A stretch of DNA of 64,000 bases from Paenibacillus sp. JDR-2 (GCF_000023585.1 NC_012914.1:706001-770000); one strand, 5' to 3'; counted from the stretch's first letter, positions 1-8,711 are shown. Translations and numbers: made by a program. The notes: generated from the sequence alone by a model not told the origin.

Positions 1-28
1 ATGCGCTCCAATCTATCGTATTGGCTTA

Positions 29-58
29 TTTTGTATAGATTCGCTTATCAATACAAAA
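29..58. promoter_or_regulatory. Inverted repeat upstream of the SDR gene
   Basis: Arms TTTTGTAT (29-36) and ATACAAAA (51-58) are perfect complements around a 14-base spacer. It lies about 115 bases before the SDR start and is not followed by a T-run, so an operator is more likely than a terminator. The window edge hides the upstream gene. The role is inferred only. Confidence 0.35.
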
Positions 59-171
59 ATCCCTTTCTATTTCCATAAGCTTTCCTCGGCTTGGAATGAG
101 ACCGCAACATTACAAAATAGCTCCTATGGTACAAATAAGGATGTAAAAAACGGGAGGAGCTGAAGCAGAGC

Positions 172-936
172 ATGAGCAGATTAAGCGGAAAAATTGCGCT
201 GGTAACCGGTGCAAGCAAAGGGATTGGCCGCGCTATTGCGCTGAGACTTGCAGAGGAGGGGGCGATAGTAGCCGTTCATTACGGTTCTAATCATGATGCG
301 GCGGCGGACGTCGTACGGCAAATCGGGCAAATGGGTGGAGAAGCCTTTGCGATAGGGCAGGAGCTTGGTACGCTTGCCAGCGCTGTTAAGCTTTTTGAAG
401 GATTGGATCTGGCCTTGGAGCAGCGTACGGGAGAGAAGTACATTGATATTCTCGTTAATAATGCAGGCGTGGGACTTGTGACCGCTATCGAGGAAACAAC
501 GGAAGCCGCCTTCGACCATGTGATGAATACCAATGTAAAGGGCCCGTTTTTCCTTGTTCAGCAAGCGTTGTCCCGAATAAGAGACGGCGGGAGAATGATT
601 AACTTATCCTCTGCCGTAACGAGAATTTCCTTGCCGGGGGTGGCGGCGTACAGCATGAGCAAAGGGGCTGTCAATACGCTTACGTTATCATTATCCACCC
701 AGCTTGCTCCCCGCGGGATAACCGTTAATGCCCTGCAGCCCGGATTTGTCGCCACGGACATGAACAAAGCTATGCTGCAGGATGAATCGGGCTATCAATT
801 CGGTGCCGGGTATTCAAGCTTCGGCAGGTGGGGAGAGCCTTCGGATATCGCGGATGTTGCGGCGTTTCTCGCTTCTTCCGACAGCCGCTGGATTACGGGG
901 CAGTGCATAGATGTAAGCGGCGGATCGCATTTATAA
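172..936 (+). CDS. SDR family NAD(P)-dependent oxidoreductase (FabG-like)
   Basis: A 254-residue classical short-chain dehydrogenase/reductase. Visible motifs are the dinucleotide-binding TGASKGIG (12-19), NNAG (96-99), the catalytic serine near 146-147 and the YSMSK signature with Tyr160 and Lys164. The length fits the family. The start follows a GGGAGGA site at 152-158. It resembles 3-oxoacyl-ACP reductase-like enzymes, but the neighbouring genes (convergent, minus strand) give no fatty-acid context, so the substrate is unknown. It appears monocistronic. The hairpin at 942-985 lies just after its stop but has its T-run on the other strand. Confidence 0.85.
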   Translation: MSRLSGKIALVTGASKGIGRAIALRLAEEGAIVAVHYGSNHDAAADVVRQIGQMGGEAFAIGQELGTLASAVKLFEGLDLALEQRTGEKYIDILVNNAGVGLVTAIEETTEAAFDHVMNTNVKGPFFLVQQALSRIRDGGRMINLSSAVTRISLPGVAAYSMSKGAVNTLTLSLSTQLAPRGITVNALQPGFVATDMNKAMLQDESGYQFGAGYSSFGRWGEPSDIADVAAFLASSDSRWITGQCIDVSGGSHL

Positions 937-941
937 GAATG

Positions 942-985
942 AGAAAAAGGCCGGGAATCCCTCGTTGGAAGAGAAGCCCGGCCTT
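942..985 (-). terminator. Rho-independent terminator of the CocE operon
   Basis: Stem AAGGCCGGG/CCCGGCCTT (947-955 with 977-985). Read on the minus strand it is followed by five T residues, eight bases after the CocE stop. It may also stop plus-strand transcripts from the SDR gene, though no T-run follows on that side. Confidence 0.75.
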
Positions 986-993
986 GCATCGTA

Positions 994-3090
994 TTATTCG
1001 CCAAGCACGGGAAGCAGAACGTGGCTTGGATATTGCCCGGAGTGATAGATGGTCTGCGTAGCCGGAATCGGCTCTGGATCGTCATACGGGTTCAGACCCG
1101 TATTGGAGTTCGGGAACGCAACAAACTTGCTGGACGACGTAATCGAGAAGCGGATGCGGTGCCCGGCAGGGAACTGATGCGCGATATTAGGCAAGAAAAT
1201 ATCGAACCTCTCCACCTTGCCGGGGATCAGCAGCTCCGGCTTGTCATAACCGTGACGGTATTTGGCGCGGACGATGTAGCTGGAGAGCAGAATGGAGTTG
1301 CCGGCTTCATCCACGTCGCTAAGCGCGACAACCCAGTCGGTATCTACCGCCGAGCTTGCCGCATAGAGAACGGCGGACAATTCGCCGGCAATCTTAAGCG
1401 GCTGCTCCAGCTTGTCGCCGGTATAGCAGAGCACGTCCTGGCGCAGCTCGATCGTACGCCGGTTTTCCGGGATTCGCTCCCCGGAATCCACGACCGGGTC
1501 CCCCGGGTTATAGACATAAACATCCGGCGTGCTGTCCTGCGGCTGCCGCAGCGTCAGCTTGCCGTCGCCAAAGGCCGAGTTCGCCCGTCCGCCGCCTCCG
1601 AGATAGAATGGCGTAACGGACGCTTCGACCGGCGTCCAATCCGTGGATGTCCGCCATTTGTTCTCGCCAACCACGTAGTAGCGGGCACGGGGCTCCTCGT
1701 TAATGCCGTTTGCCGCACCCTTCAGGAAATGATCGAACCAGCGGAGGACGTTAACGTCATAGTCGTAGACGACGGCATCCTCGCCAAAGGCGGTACCTTC
1801 CAGATCGCGGGCGCGGTTTGGACCATGCTCCCAAGGGCCAAGCCAGATTTTCCGGTTCGGAACGTCATGCTCGGTGAGAAGGCGCCAGGTTTCCGATACG
1901 CCGGGACTGTCGCCGTCATACCAGCCGGAGATGACGAACATCGGAGCCTTAATCTGATCCGCACGCTCCGAATGGGTGCAGTTCTTCCAATATTCGTCGT
2001 ACTCGGGATGCTGGCTCCAGAAGTCCCAAGGACCGGAATCCCTGCCGATCATCTGCTGCGGAATCTCTCGAATCGGCCGCGCTTCAACGGCCTTGGCCGG
2101 ATCAACGGTAATGCCGCCAAAGATTTCGAAGTCTGTCCGGGTGCCAACCGATTGGGCAAGCGTCCAGGACAGCAGCGGCCAGGAGCACACGGTGCCGCCG
2201 CGGCGGACCGTATCGACAAACGGAGATCCGACATTAACTTCGTTCACGACCGCCTTCAGGTTCGGATGTCCGCTGGTGGATGCCGCCATGACGACGTAAC
2301 CGAGGTAGGAGGCACCCCACATGCCGACATCGCCGTTCGACCATTCTTGGGAAATAATCCAGTCGATCGTATCGCTGCCGTCTTCGCGTTCGTAATAGAA
2401 CGGGACAAGCTCGCCTTCGGAATCGGCGCGTCCCCGGACATCCTGGTTCACAACCGCATACCCCTTGTTCGCCCAGCGCAGGAAATGCTCCTTCTTGCCG
2501 GCCCGGTCATAGCAGGTACGGACGAGAATCGTCGGCAGCTTTGCACCCGGCTGAATGCCTTCCGGCAGATAGACGTCGGTTGCGAGCTTCAGACCGTCAC
2601 GCATCGGAACAAGGAACGTGCCGAGATCATTTACGCCGTATTCGGGCTTGGACAGCCCGGGATCGTCGTATACGACAAGCGGAGTGAGCTTCTCCAGTCC
2701 TTCCCGCACGATAATCTCCATGCCGTAGCGGTTCGGGCAGAGGAAGGCGATAACGGCGCCTTCCAGCGTTACGATATCTACGGCAGTGTCATTGCGTTTG
2801 GCCCATACCTGCGAAGTGCGTCCCTGCTCATCGGTATAAGTTAGGTGGCGGTGATAGGTTTCGCCATTCGCGGTCACAACACGCTCCCCGGACCATTCGG
2901 TCTGACTGTAGACCGGGAGATTCTCGCGAAGTTGCTGAAGCGGGAGAATATATTTCGCTTGCGGGTCCAGCACATGCTCCCGCATCTGCGTGCGCCGTCT
3001 GCGGTCTACTCGGGCATGCATGACCTTATCCTCTGTAAAACGAATCTTGCCCTCGTAAACACCTGCGCAATAAAAGTTGTAAATCGTCAT
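994..3090 (-). CDS. CocE/NonD-type X-Pro dipeptidyl-peptidase-like hydrolase
   Basis: A 698-residue alpha/beta hydrolase of the CocE/NonD family (esterases, glutaryl amidases and X-Pro peptidases). The nucleophile elbow is WGASYLG with Ser261, the probable acid is Asp392 in GWYDGD, and the histidine is His422 in PWEHG. The C-terminal part (about 460-690) looks like the jelly-roll X-Pro C domain. No signal peptide is seen, but about 130 N-terminal residues precede the hydrolase core (from about 155), which is longer than usual. An AGGAGG site sits before the ATG. It is the last gene of an operon with an M19-like dipeptidase and an OCD-family protein, 12 bases apart, suggesting amide or ester cleavage of an amino-acid-derived substrate. 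Confidence 0.8.
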   Translation of the reverse strand: MTIYNFYCAGVYEGKIRFTEDKVMHARVDRRRRTQMREHVLDPQAKYILPLQQLRENLPVYSQTEWSGERVVTANGETYHRHLTYTDEQGRTSQVWAKRNDTAVDIVTLEGAVIAFLCPNRYGMEIIVREGLEKLTPLVVYDDPGLSKPEYGVNDLGTFLVPMRDGLKLATDVYLPEGIQPGAKLPTILVRTCYDRAGKKEHFLRWANKGYAVVNQDVRGRADSEGELVPFYYEREDGSDTIDWIISQEWSNGDVGMWGASYLGYVVMAASTSGHPNLKAVVNEVNVGSPFVDTVRRGGTVCSWPLLSWTLAQSVGTRTDFEIFGGITVDPAKAVEARPIREIPQQMIGRDSGPWDFWSQHPEYDEYWKNCTHSERADQIKAPMFVISGWYDGDSPGVSETWRLLTEHDVPNRKIWLGPWEHGPNRARDLEGTAFGEDAVVYDYDVNVLRWFDHFLKGAANGINEEPRARYYVVGENKWRTSTDWTPVEASVTPFYLGGGGRANSAFGDGKLTLRQPQDSTPDVYVYNPGDPVVDSGERIPENRRTIELRQDVLCYTGDKLEQPLKIAGELSAVLYAASSAVDTDWVVALSDVDEAGNSILLSSYIVRAKYRHGYDKPELLIPGKVERFDIFLPNIAHQFPAGHRIRFSITSSSKFVAFPNSNTGLNPYDDPEPIPATQTIYHSGQYPSHVLLPVLGE

Positions 3091-3102
3091 TTGCAGCTCC
3101 TC

Positions 3103-4263
3103 CTATCCCCATACCTGTTCGAAAATACGCAGCCAGTTGCCGCCAATGATCTTGCTGACCTCTTCATCGGAATAACCTCTTGCCACTAGTCCCCGAGTAA
3201 AGTTGATGAACAAGCCGTATTGCTCGAGTCCGGCGACAAGCTCGGTTGACGGTCCGTCTCCTTTGGCAAAGCCAAGCTTAGGGGCGATATGCTCCTTGAA
3301 ATAGACGAGGGACCAGTCGAGATCGCTCATCGGCCAATCGGTACCGATGCCGACATGGTCAACGCCAACAAGGCGAACGATATAGTCGATGTGATCGAGC
3401 ACATGGTCGATTGTTGTAGCCTGCGGATCGCCATGAACGAACCATGGCATGGCAAATACGCCGATTACGCCGCCCGTAGCGGCAATCGCGCGAAGCTCTT
3501 CATCGCTTTTGCAGCGGCGGTGAGGATAGATCGCTTCTACGCCCGTATGGGAAGCGATAACCGGCTGGGTGGAGAGTCGGCAGGCATCCAGCGTTGTTTG
3601 CTCGCCGCAATGGCTGGTGTCGACAACGATGCCAAGCTCATTCATGCGGCTTATAAACGTCACGCCGAAATTGGAGACGCCGCCGTTAGCCAGCTCCATA
3701 CACCCGGATGCGATGGAATTCTGATTATTATAGGTTAATTGAAGCACCCGAAGGCCAAAGCCGTGAAGAGCCTCAAGCAGATCGAGGTTCTTGCCGAGAC
3801 CGCCCGGATCCTGCGAAGTGACGATACCGGCTTTAAGCCCTTTGCGTTTGGCCTCGCGGATATCGTCTGCCGACAGGGCCTTCACAAGCCAGCCGAAACG
3901 GTCGAACTGCTCCTGCATTTCGCCCATGCTGGTTATGATGGCCTCCGGGCTGGACAAATCCACTTCCCGGTTGCCGGCTGTGATCCCGGAGCGGTACCAT
4001 TCCTCTTTGAAGGCAGGCAGCTCGCCGCTAACGGACATTTGCCGCAGACGTTTGGCAGGGAGGGCACTGTACGCCATCGGGTTATCCTTCAGTGCTTCGC
4101 ATTCTTCTTTGATTTGCGCCGATACTTCGGCAGGAACAACGCGGGGGGACAGAGGCCCCTGGAACAGCAGGTCGATTACGATGCTGCGTTCATGGATATC
4201 CAGTGCCCGCTTTTCTTGCTCCGGCGTGAGGTGAAAGTCGTACAACCCTTGATGATTCTTCAT
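3103..4263 (-). CDS. Membrane dipeptidase (peptidase M19) family, divergent metal site
   Basis: 386 residues, related to renal dipeptidase-type M19 metallopeptidases, which cleave dipeptides and some N-acyl amino acids. Conserved parts are VDTSHCG (His218), VIASHTG (His239), an Arg at 249-250 and GIGTDW (Asp309). The usual N-terminal HxD zinc ligand pair is not visible: the matching strand reads IVIDLLFQGP (28-37). The bridging glutamate region reads TSQDPGG. Either this belongs to a subfamily with altered metal binding or the activity differs. An insertion of about 60 residues follows the first strand. Middle gene of the operon, preceded by an AGGAGC site. Confidence 0.75.
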   Translation of the reverse strand: MKNHQGLYDFHLTPEQEKRALDIHERSIVIDLLFQGPLSPRVVPAEVSAQIKEECEALKDNPMAYSALPAKRLRQMSVSGELPAFKEEWYRSGITAGNREVDLSSPEAIITSMGEMQEQFDRFGWLVKALSADDIREAKRKGLKAGIVTSQDPGGLGKNLDLLEALHGFGLRVLQLTYNNQNSIASGCMELANGGVSNFGVTFISRMNELGIVVDTSHCGEQTTLDACRLSTQPVIASHTGVEAIYPHRRCKSDEELRAIAATGGVIGVFAMPWFVHGDPQATTIDHVLDHIDYIVRLVGVDHVGIGTDWPMSDLDWSLVYFKEHIAPKLGFAKGDGPSTELVAGLEQYGLFINFTRGLVARGYSDEEVSKIIGGNWLRIFEQVWG

Positions 4264-4275
4264 GATGACACGCTC

Positions 4276-5253
4276 CTAGATTGCGATAGTAATGCCTTTG
4301 CCTTGAAGCTTGGCTTGCTTATGAAGATAAGCCGCCACAGCTAAATCCTCAACGGCTAGACCAAGCGATTTGAAGAGAGTGACGTCCTTGTCCGAGGCTC
4401 TGCCCGGAGCGCGGCCAAGAAGGACCTCGCCGATCTCGCCGATAATATGATCGCTGCCGATCGCCCCCTCCTGAAGAGGGATCAGGTAGTCCCCGGCTTC
4501 GTTTACGGCCGATTCATACCGGTCGACGTACAGCTTCGCTTGCCGGACAATGCTTGTTGCCAGCTCCCGGTCGGGAGCGCGGCAGGCGCCAACGGCGTTA
4601 ATATGCGCGCCTTCGGGAATCCACTCTCCCTGCAGAACGGGAGTTGTTGAGGAGGTCAGGGTGCAGATGATATCGGCCTCCGCAACAGCCAGCCGCGCGG
4701 TAGCCGAGATTTCGATCGTCAGCTCCGCATATTTGGCGTCCATCTCATTTTTAAATTTGGTCGCGTGCTCCAGGTTAGGACTCCATATACGGACAAGCTC
4801 GATCGGGCGTACGAGAAGCAACGCCTCGAGATGAGTCCGGGCCTGCTCGCCTGTCCCGATTAACGCAAGAACCCGCGAGTCTTCTCTTGCGAGCAGCTTG
4901 GTTGCGGCCGCGCTGACGGCAGCGGTACGTATAGCTGTTACGTTACGGCCGTCAACAATGGCGTTCATTGCGCCATTTTCCGCGTCAAACAGGGCAATAA
5001 CGCCCTGATGGGAGGGAAGGCCGCGGTTATGGTTGTGAGGGAAGACGCTGATCAGCTTCGCTCCAACGGTCTCCTGCGAGGCGAGATACGCCGGCATTAG
5101 TCCCATCAAGCCGCCCTGGCGGACGGGAACAACGGACCGGAGCTGCTGCTCGGCTTGTCCGGCGGACAAATCGGACAGGACGTTTTCCATAAGCGGAATG
5201 CAGGCTTCCATCGTTAATAATTCGGATACAACGTTACGGTCAATGACTAACAT
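4276..5253 (-). CDS. Ornithine cyclodeaminase / mu-crystallin family protein
   Basis: 325 residues with the family's Rossmann core: GTGEQA at 133-138 binds NAD(P), preceded by DGRNVTAIRT, and GAKLISV near 64-70 carries the substrate-carboxylate lysine. The family includes ornithine cyclodeaminase, alanine dehydrogenase, ketimine reductase and opine-forming enzymes. The catalytic Asp after GA in the cyclodeaminases is Cys224 here (VGACRAPD), so a true ornithine cyclodeaminase is unlikely; an imine reductase or amino-acid dehydrogenase is more plausible. First gene of the three-gene minus-strand operon. A half-cre-like TGTAAGCG at 5319 lies in its upstream region but is too weak to call. Confidence 0.8.
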   Translation of the reverse strand: MLVIDRNVVSELLTMEACIPLMENVLSDLSAGQAEQQLRSVVPVRQGGLMGLMPAYLASQETVGAKLISVFPHNHNRGLPSHQGVIALFDAENGAMNAIVDGRNVTAIRTAAVSAAATKLLAREDSRVLALIGTGEQARTHLEALLLVRPIELVRIWSPNLEHATKFKNEMDAKYAELTIEISATARLAVAEADIICTLTSSTTPVLQGEWIPEGAHINAVGACRAPDRELATSIVRQAKLYVDRYESAVNEAGDYLIPLQEGAIGSDHIIGEIGEVLLGRAPGRASDKDVTLFKSLGLAVEDLAVAAYLHKQAKLQGKGITIAI

Positions 5254-5341
5254 GATGCGCTCACCTGCTTGCTGTCGAATGTAGATCTATTTTATTTTAC
5301 CTCAAAAATATTAGGGAGTGTAAGCGTTGCTTGGAGCAGCG

Positions 5342-5375
5342 AAAAAAGAGCCCGCCGGTTATCCGGCAAGCTCTT
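5342..5375 (-). terminator. Terminator of the GGDEF gene
   Basis: Hairpin with arms AAGAGC + GCCGG and CCGGC + GCTCTT around TTAT. On the minus strand it is followed by six T residues, 16 bases after the GGDEF stop codon. It separates that gene from the OCD operon. Confidence 0.8.
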
Positions 5376-5391
5376 CCAAGAGGGGCTAATT

Positions 5392-6552
5392 CTAGCCGAA
5401 CTGGCTTCGGTAGATGTTGTTTCGGCCGTTTCTTTTGGCCGTGTAGAGGGCCTGGTCGCATTTCGTATACATCGATTCCATATGGGTGTGCTGATCCGGA
5501 ACGACGGTGAGCACTCCCATGCTTATGGTATAAGAGACAGGCAGGGTGGTCGGTGCGGATTGCAGCATAATCTTTATCCGTTCGGCCAGCGCGCTTGATT
5601 CCTGCTCGCCTTTGCCGGGAAGCAGAATGCCGAATTCGTCTCCGCCGTAACGCACGAACAAGTCGTCCTTGTCCAAGTAATGCCGGATTCGCTTCGTTAC
5701 GTCCTGCAGCACGAGATCGCCGATATGATGGCCGTATTTATCGTTAATGTCCTTAAAGCTGTCGATATCAAACAACAGGTACGAGACCGCTTCGCCCTTC
5801 TTGGCATAATGATTCAAGTAGCGTTTGGCGCTTGTCATAAACGTTCTTCGATTAAGCGCGCCGGTCAGATCGTCGTAGCTTGCGTAATGAAGCAGCTCTT
5901 GGTTGGTCTTTTCCTTCCACAGCAGCATAAAGCCCATTATCCCCAGGATCGTAAGAATATAGATCGTCACCAGATAGAGCAATTGGTAGATCCCCGGCGT
6001 GTAAAAGCTTGCGGGAATATCCGTAAAGAGAGCGGTTGTTCCACGGACCAGATTGGCCGCAATCACGAACAGATAAATATAGCCTATGACTTTCATTAGC
6101 GGGGATGGTCCTTTGATCAGCCTGTACATAGGGGCAAGTATGATGGCGAGAGCGGCAGAGCAATAGGCGATCCGGGCCTCTTCCTCGTTATGGATAAGCA
6201 TGATGAGGTGGAACCCCGCAATGCTGAGAGGGATAGCCAGCTTGTACATGATTTTATAGCGTGTCCGCCATTCATTCCTTAATCGCAACATGGAGATGGT
6301 CTCAAGGGAGGCTCCGACAAACATGAGGGAATTGGCAACGGAGATGGTCAGAAAGTCCGGGATATCCCCGCGCAGGACAACAAGAAACCAGGAGCAGGAC
6401 TGAAGGCATTTGGCCAGGAAAAAGATTCTGACCGGCAAGGCTTTGATTACATCCCGCCAATAAGCGCTTATAAGTATGAATGTAAATAAATAGGCAATTC
6501 CAAGAAAAATAAGGATTGTTGTCGAATCCAACAGTATGTTAATGGTGGTCAC
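5392..6552 (-). CDS. Membrane-bound GGDEF diguanylate cyclase
   Basis: 386 residues. The N-terminal 210 residues hold about six or seven hydrophobic segments, followed by a GGDEF domain (about 222-386) with the intact active site RYGGDEF (motif 303-307), FDIDSFKDIN and DKYGHHIGD. It should make cyclic di-GMP from GTP at the membrane. The inhibitory I-site RxxD five residues before GGDEF reads DKDD, so product inhibition through the canonical I-site is not expected. The start is GTG at 6552 with only a weak ribosome site. No EAL domain and no linked phosphodiesterase. The input signal is unknown. Confidence 0.85.
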   Translation of the reverse strand: MTTINILLDSTTILIFLGIAYLFTFILISAYWRDVIKALPVRIFFLAKCLQSCSWFLVVLRGDIPDFLTISVANSLMFVGASLETISMLRLRNEWRTRYKIMYKLAIPLSIAGFHLIMLIHNEEEARIAYCSAALAIILAPMYRLIKGPSPLMKVIGYIYLFVIAANLVRGTTALFTDIPASFYTPGIYQLLYLVTIYILTILGIMGFMLLWKEKTNQELLHYASYDDLTGALNRRTFMTSAKRYLNHYAKKGEAVSYLLFDIDSFKDINDKYGHHIGDLVLQDVTKRIRHYLDKDDLFVRYGGDEFGILLPGKGEQESSALAERIKIMLQSAPTTLPVSYTISMGVLTVVPDQHTHMESMYTKCDQALYTAKRNGRNNIYRSQFG

Positions 6553-6721
6553 CAGCCTGACGATAAAAATATCCGTTACTGCCGATTATATCAGGATGCA
6601 GGAAACGGTTGGAAGACGTTATTCGTAAAATTAATCCGGAATCTTATTTCAGCTACGTTTAAGGAATAGGAGATACACTGTCAATTATAGGACATTTGAT
6701 GGGTGTAGAGGAGGCAATATT

Positions 6722-7012
6722 ATGGCGAATTCCAAATGGGTGAAATGGGTTGTCGGGCTTTCCAGCGTAGCGTTATTCACGGGAATGGTCGGCGTTATTA
6801 ATCATTCATCGGCAAATCCAGCAACAGCTCCGGTCAGCAGCGACGTTTTAAATAGCAGTCCATCAGATGGAGGAATCCAGGGCAATGACGGCACAGGCTC
6901 CTACGAGCAAAGGCCGTTTGGCCGCGGGCGCGGCATGGGACAGGATTTTGGCTCGGGAACGGACTCCGGAACAAGTTCCGGCGACGAAGGCATGCGGACG
7001 CATGCTTCATAG
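6722..7012 (+). CDS. Small exported Gly/Ser-rich protein
   Basis: 96 residues with a GAGGAGG ribosome site. The first 30 residues form a signal peptide or single membrane anchor (Lys/Trp-rich start, then VVGLSSVALFTGMVGVI). The rest is low-complexity, rich in Gly, Ser and Asp, with an RGRG segment. It starts a tight operon with ApbE (16-base gap) and a ferric-reductase-like protein. No FMN_bind domain and no canonical flavinylation motif (D-x-x-S/T-G-A) are present; NDGTGSYE is only reminiscent. A redox accessory role is a guess from context. Confidence 0.6.
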   Translation: MANSKWVKWVVGLSSVALFTGMVGVINHSSANPATAPVSSDVLNSSPSDGGIQGNDGTGSYEQRPFGRGRGMGQDFGSGTDSGTSSGDEGMRTHAS

Positions 7013-7028
7013 CAGGGAGGAATCATAG

Positions 7029-7961
7029 ATGACTTTGCATAGATTCCGGGCGATGAATTCGCAGTTTTTCACAAAAGGACTGCATGACGGCGCGCAGGCG
7101 ATGGCGGAAAGCTGGATCACTGTCGTAGAGGAGAAGCTGAGCCGGTTCAATCCGCGCAGTGAGCTGTCCCAAATGAACCAATCTGCCGGACAACCTTTTT
7201 CCGCCTCCACGCTGCTCTATGAAGTAATGGCTGAGGCCAACCGTTACTATGAAGCAACCGACGGTCTGTTTAATCCCTATATGGGACAACTCATTCACGA
7301 GCTTGGGTACTCCGGGACGTTTGAATCCTTGGCGGGGAGGTCGGCGCATGTGGAGCCGGTGCTTACGGCTAAGCCGTTTGACTGCGAGCAGCCCTTGATT
7401 CTGGACTCCGGTACAAGAGCGTTAACGCTGGATTTGAAGCTTGCTGTCGACCTTGGCGGATTCGCAAAAGGATGGAGCGCCCACCAGCTTTCCCTTATGA
7501 TTCAGCATGCGGGCGTACGTTCCGGTGCAATTGGAGCGGGAGGCGATATTACGCTGTGGGGTGTGCCGGACGAGGGATGGTCGGTTTGTATCGGTGATCC
7601 TTGGGAAGCAAGCAGGGATCTGATGACGCTTCAGGTAAGATACCCGGCAGGGATCGCTACCAGTAATACGGTCAGACGGCAATGGAAGGACAGCGCCGGT
7701 CAAAGTCGCCATCATATTATTCATCCGCGCACGGGTGCGCCAGTCGATTCGGATCTGGCTCAGGTGACCCTGTTTGCTCCGAATCTGATGGATGCCGAAG
7801 TGTACGCGAAATGCGTCCTTCTTCTCGGCCGGGAGCAGGGTTTCGAATGGCTTGCGGGTAACCATCCGGCTTGTGCGGCCGTAGGCGTGCTGCATGACGG
7901 ATCGATCCGGACGGTTGGCGCTATCGGTCAGTATGTAGGGGAAAGGGGATTATACGCATGA
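7029..7961 (+). CDS. apbE: FAD:protein FMN transferase (ApbE family)
   Basis: 310 residues. ApbE attaches FMN from FAD to a Ser or Thr in target proteins. Motifs seen are DLGGFAKGW, GAGGDI, GIATSN, HHIIHPRTG and the C-terminal LMDAEVYAK region that supplies magnesium ligands. No signal peptide or lipobox is present, although many Gram-positive ApbE proteins are exported lipoproteins, so a cytosolic or co-exported substrate should be considered. Its stop overlaps the next start by four bases, indicating translational coupling with the membrane heme protein. Confidence 0.88.
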   Translation: MTLHRFRAMNSQFFTKGLHDGAQAMAESWITVVEEKLSRFNPRSELSQMNQSAGQPFSASTLLYEVMAEANRYYEATDGLFNPYMGQLIHELGYSGTFESLAGRSAHVEPVLTAKPFDCEQPLILDSGTRALTLDLKLAVDLGGFAKGWSAHQLSLMIQHAGVRSGAIGAGGDITLWGVPDEGWSVCIGDPWEASRDLMTLQVRYPAGIATSNTVRRQWKDSAGQSRHHIIHPRTGAPVDSDLAQVTLFAPNLMDAEVYAKCVLLLGREQGFEWLAGNHPACAAVGVLHDGSIRTVGAIGQYVGERGLYA

Positions 7962-8581
7962 ACCAGCTGTTGGATGCTTTAAGTGTATGGACCACAACCC
8001 GCGCGTCGGGCATTACGTCGTATTTGTTCCTGTTTCTGTCCACGATTGCCGGTATTTCAATGGGGTCGCGACTAATCAAAAATAAAGCCAAGCTGATGGT
8101 GTTGACCATTCATCAGTCCGCTGGCTGGTTCGGCTTTTTGTTCGGCATGATGCATGGAGCCGTACTGCTGTTCGACCAATACGTGGGCTATTCCTTAAGC
8201 GGATTGCTGATCCCGTTCACGGCAGAATCGCATCCCGTTCTAACGGGCATGGGGACACTCTCGTTTTATATGTGCTTTATTGTTATTCTGTCCTCGGACA
8301 TGATGAAAAAGCTTGGCAAGAAAGCGTGGAAGATGACGCATATGCTGGCATTTCCCGGCTACTTTCTGGCCCTCCTGCACGGTCTTCTGATCGGCTCCGA
8401 TTCAAGCTATCCTTGGGCGCAGGCGATGTACGGGGCGACAGGCGCTATTGTAGTGGCGCTTACGGTCTACAGGGTATGGACGGTGAAAAAGGATAAACGA
8501 GATGCTCCGAAGAGCGGGCGGGTAACCTATCCGCATGCGAATCCAATCATTATTGAGCCCGGCGATTATAAAGTACGATAA
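7958..8581 (+). CDS. Ferric-reductase-like transmembrane protein
   Basis: 207 residues, about six membrane segments, resembling the heme-bearing core of ferric reductase-like proteins. His52/His66 and His128/His141 are spaced 14 and 13 residues apart on two helices, the pattern of bis-heme ligation. The cytosolic FAD/NADPH domain of full ferric reductases is absent, so electrons would come from another partner. Overlap with apbE suggests a flavin-linked electron-transfer module. The exposed C-terminus (175-207) is polar. Confidence 0.75.
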   Translation: MNQLLDALSVWTTTRASGITSYLFLFLSTIAGISMGSRLIKNKAKLMVLTIHQSAGWFGFLFGMMHGAVLLFDQYVGYSLSGLLIPFTAESHPVLTGMGTLSFYMCFIVILSSDMMKKLGKKAWKMTHMLAFPGYFLALLHGLLIGSDSSYPWAQAMYGATGAIVVALTVYRVWTVKKDKRDAPKSGRVTYPHANPIIIEPGDYKVR

Positions 8582-8604
8582 GGCCCTTCAGAGGGTCTTT
8601 TTTT
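8582..8604 (+). terminator. Terminator of the apbE operon
   Basis: Stem GGCCC (8582-8586) with GGGTC (8593-8597), loop of six bases, then seven T residues. It begins directly after the stop codon. Confidence 0.75.
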
Positions 8605-8711
8605 ATTTTAAAGAATATGTTGATGATACAGGCTATTGAAGGAGACAACTTTCGCACCTCCCGCATAAAATGTAAGCGTATCACATTCCTCGAATTCGGA
8701 GGTGATGAAAA

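Noticed and set aside
1021..2844. Long antisense frame of 607 codons over the CocE gene
   Set aside because: High GC at third positions of the real gene opens frames on the other strand. No ribosome site, and the product has no recognisable domain.
3289..4344. Antisense frames over the M19-like gene
   Set aside because: They mirror the real gene's codons, lack ribosome sites and have no domain pattern.
4276..5253. Ornithine cyclodeaminase sensu stricto
   Set aside because: The catalytic Asp is replaced by Cys224 and no arginine or proline pathway gene is nearby, so only the family is assigned.
5319..5332. cre site upstream of the OCD operon
   Set aside because: Only the half-site TGTAAGCG matches; the other half deviates at the two most conserved bases.
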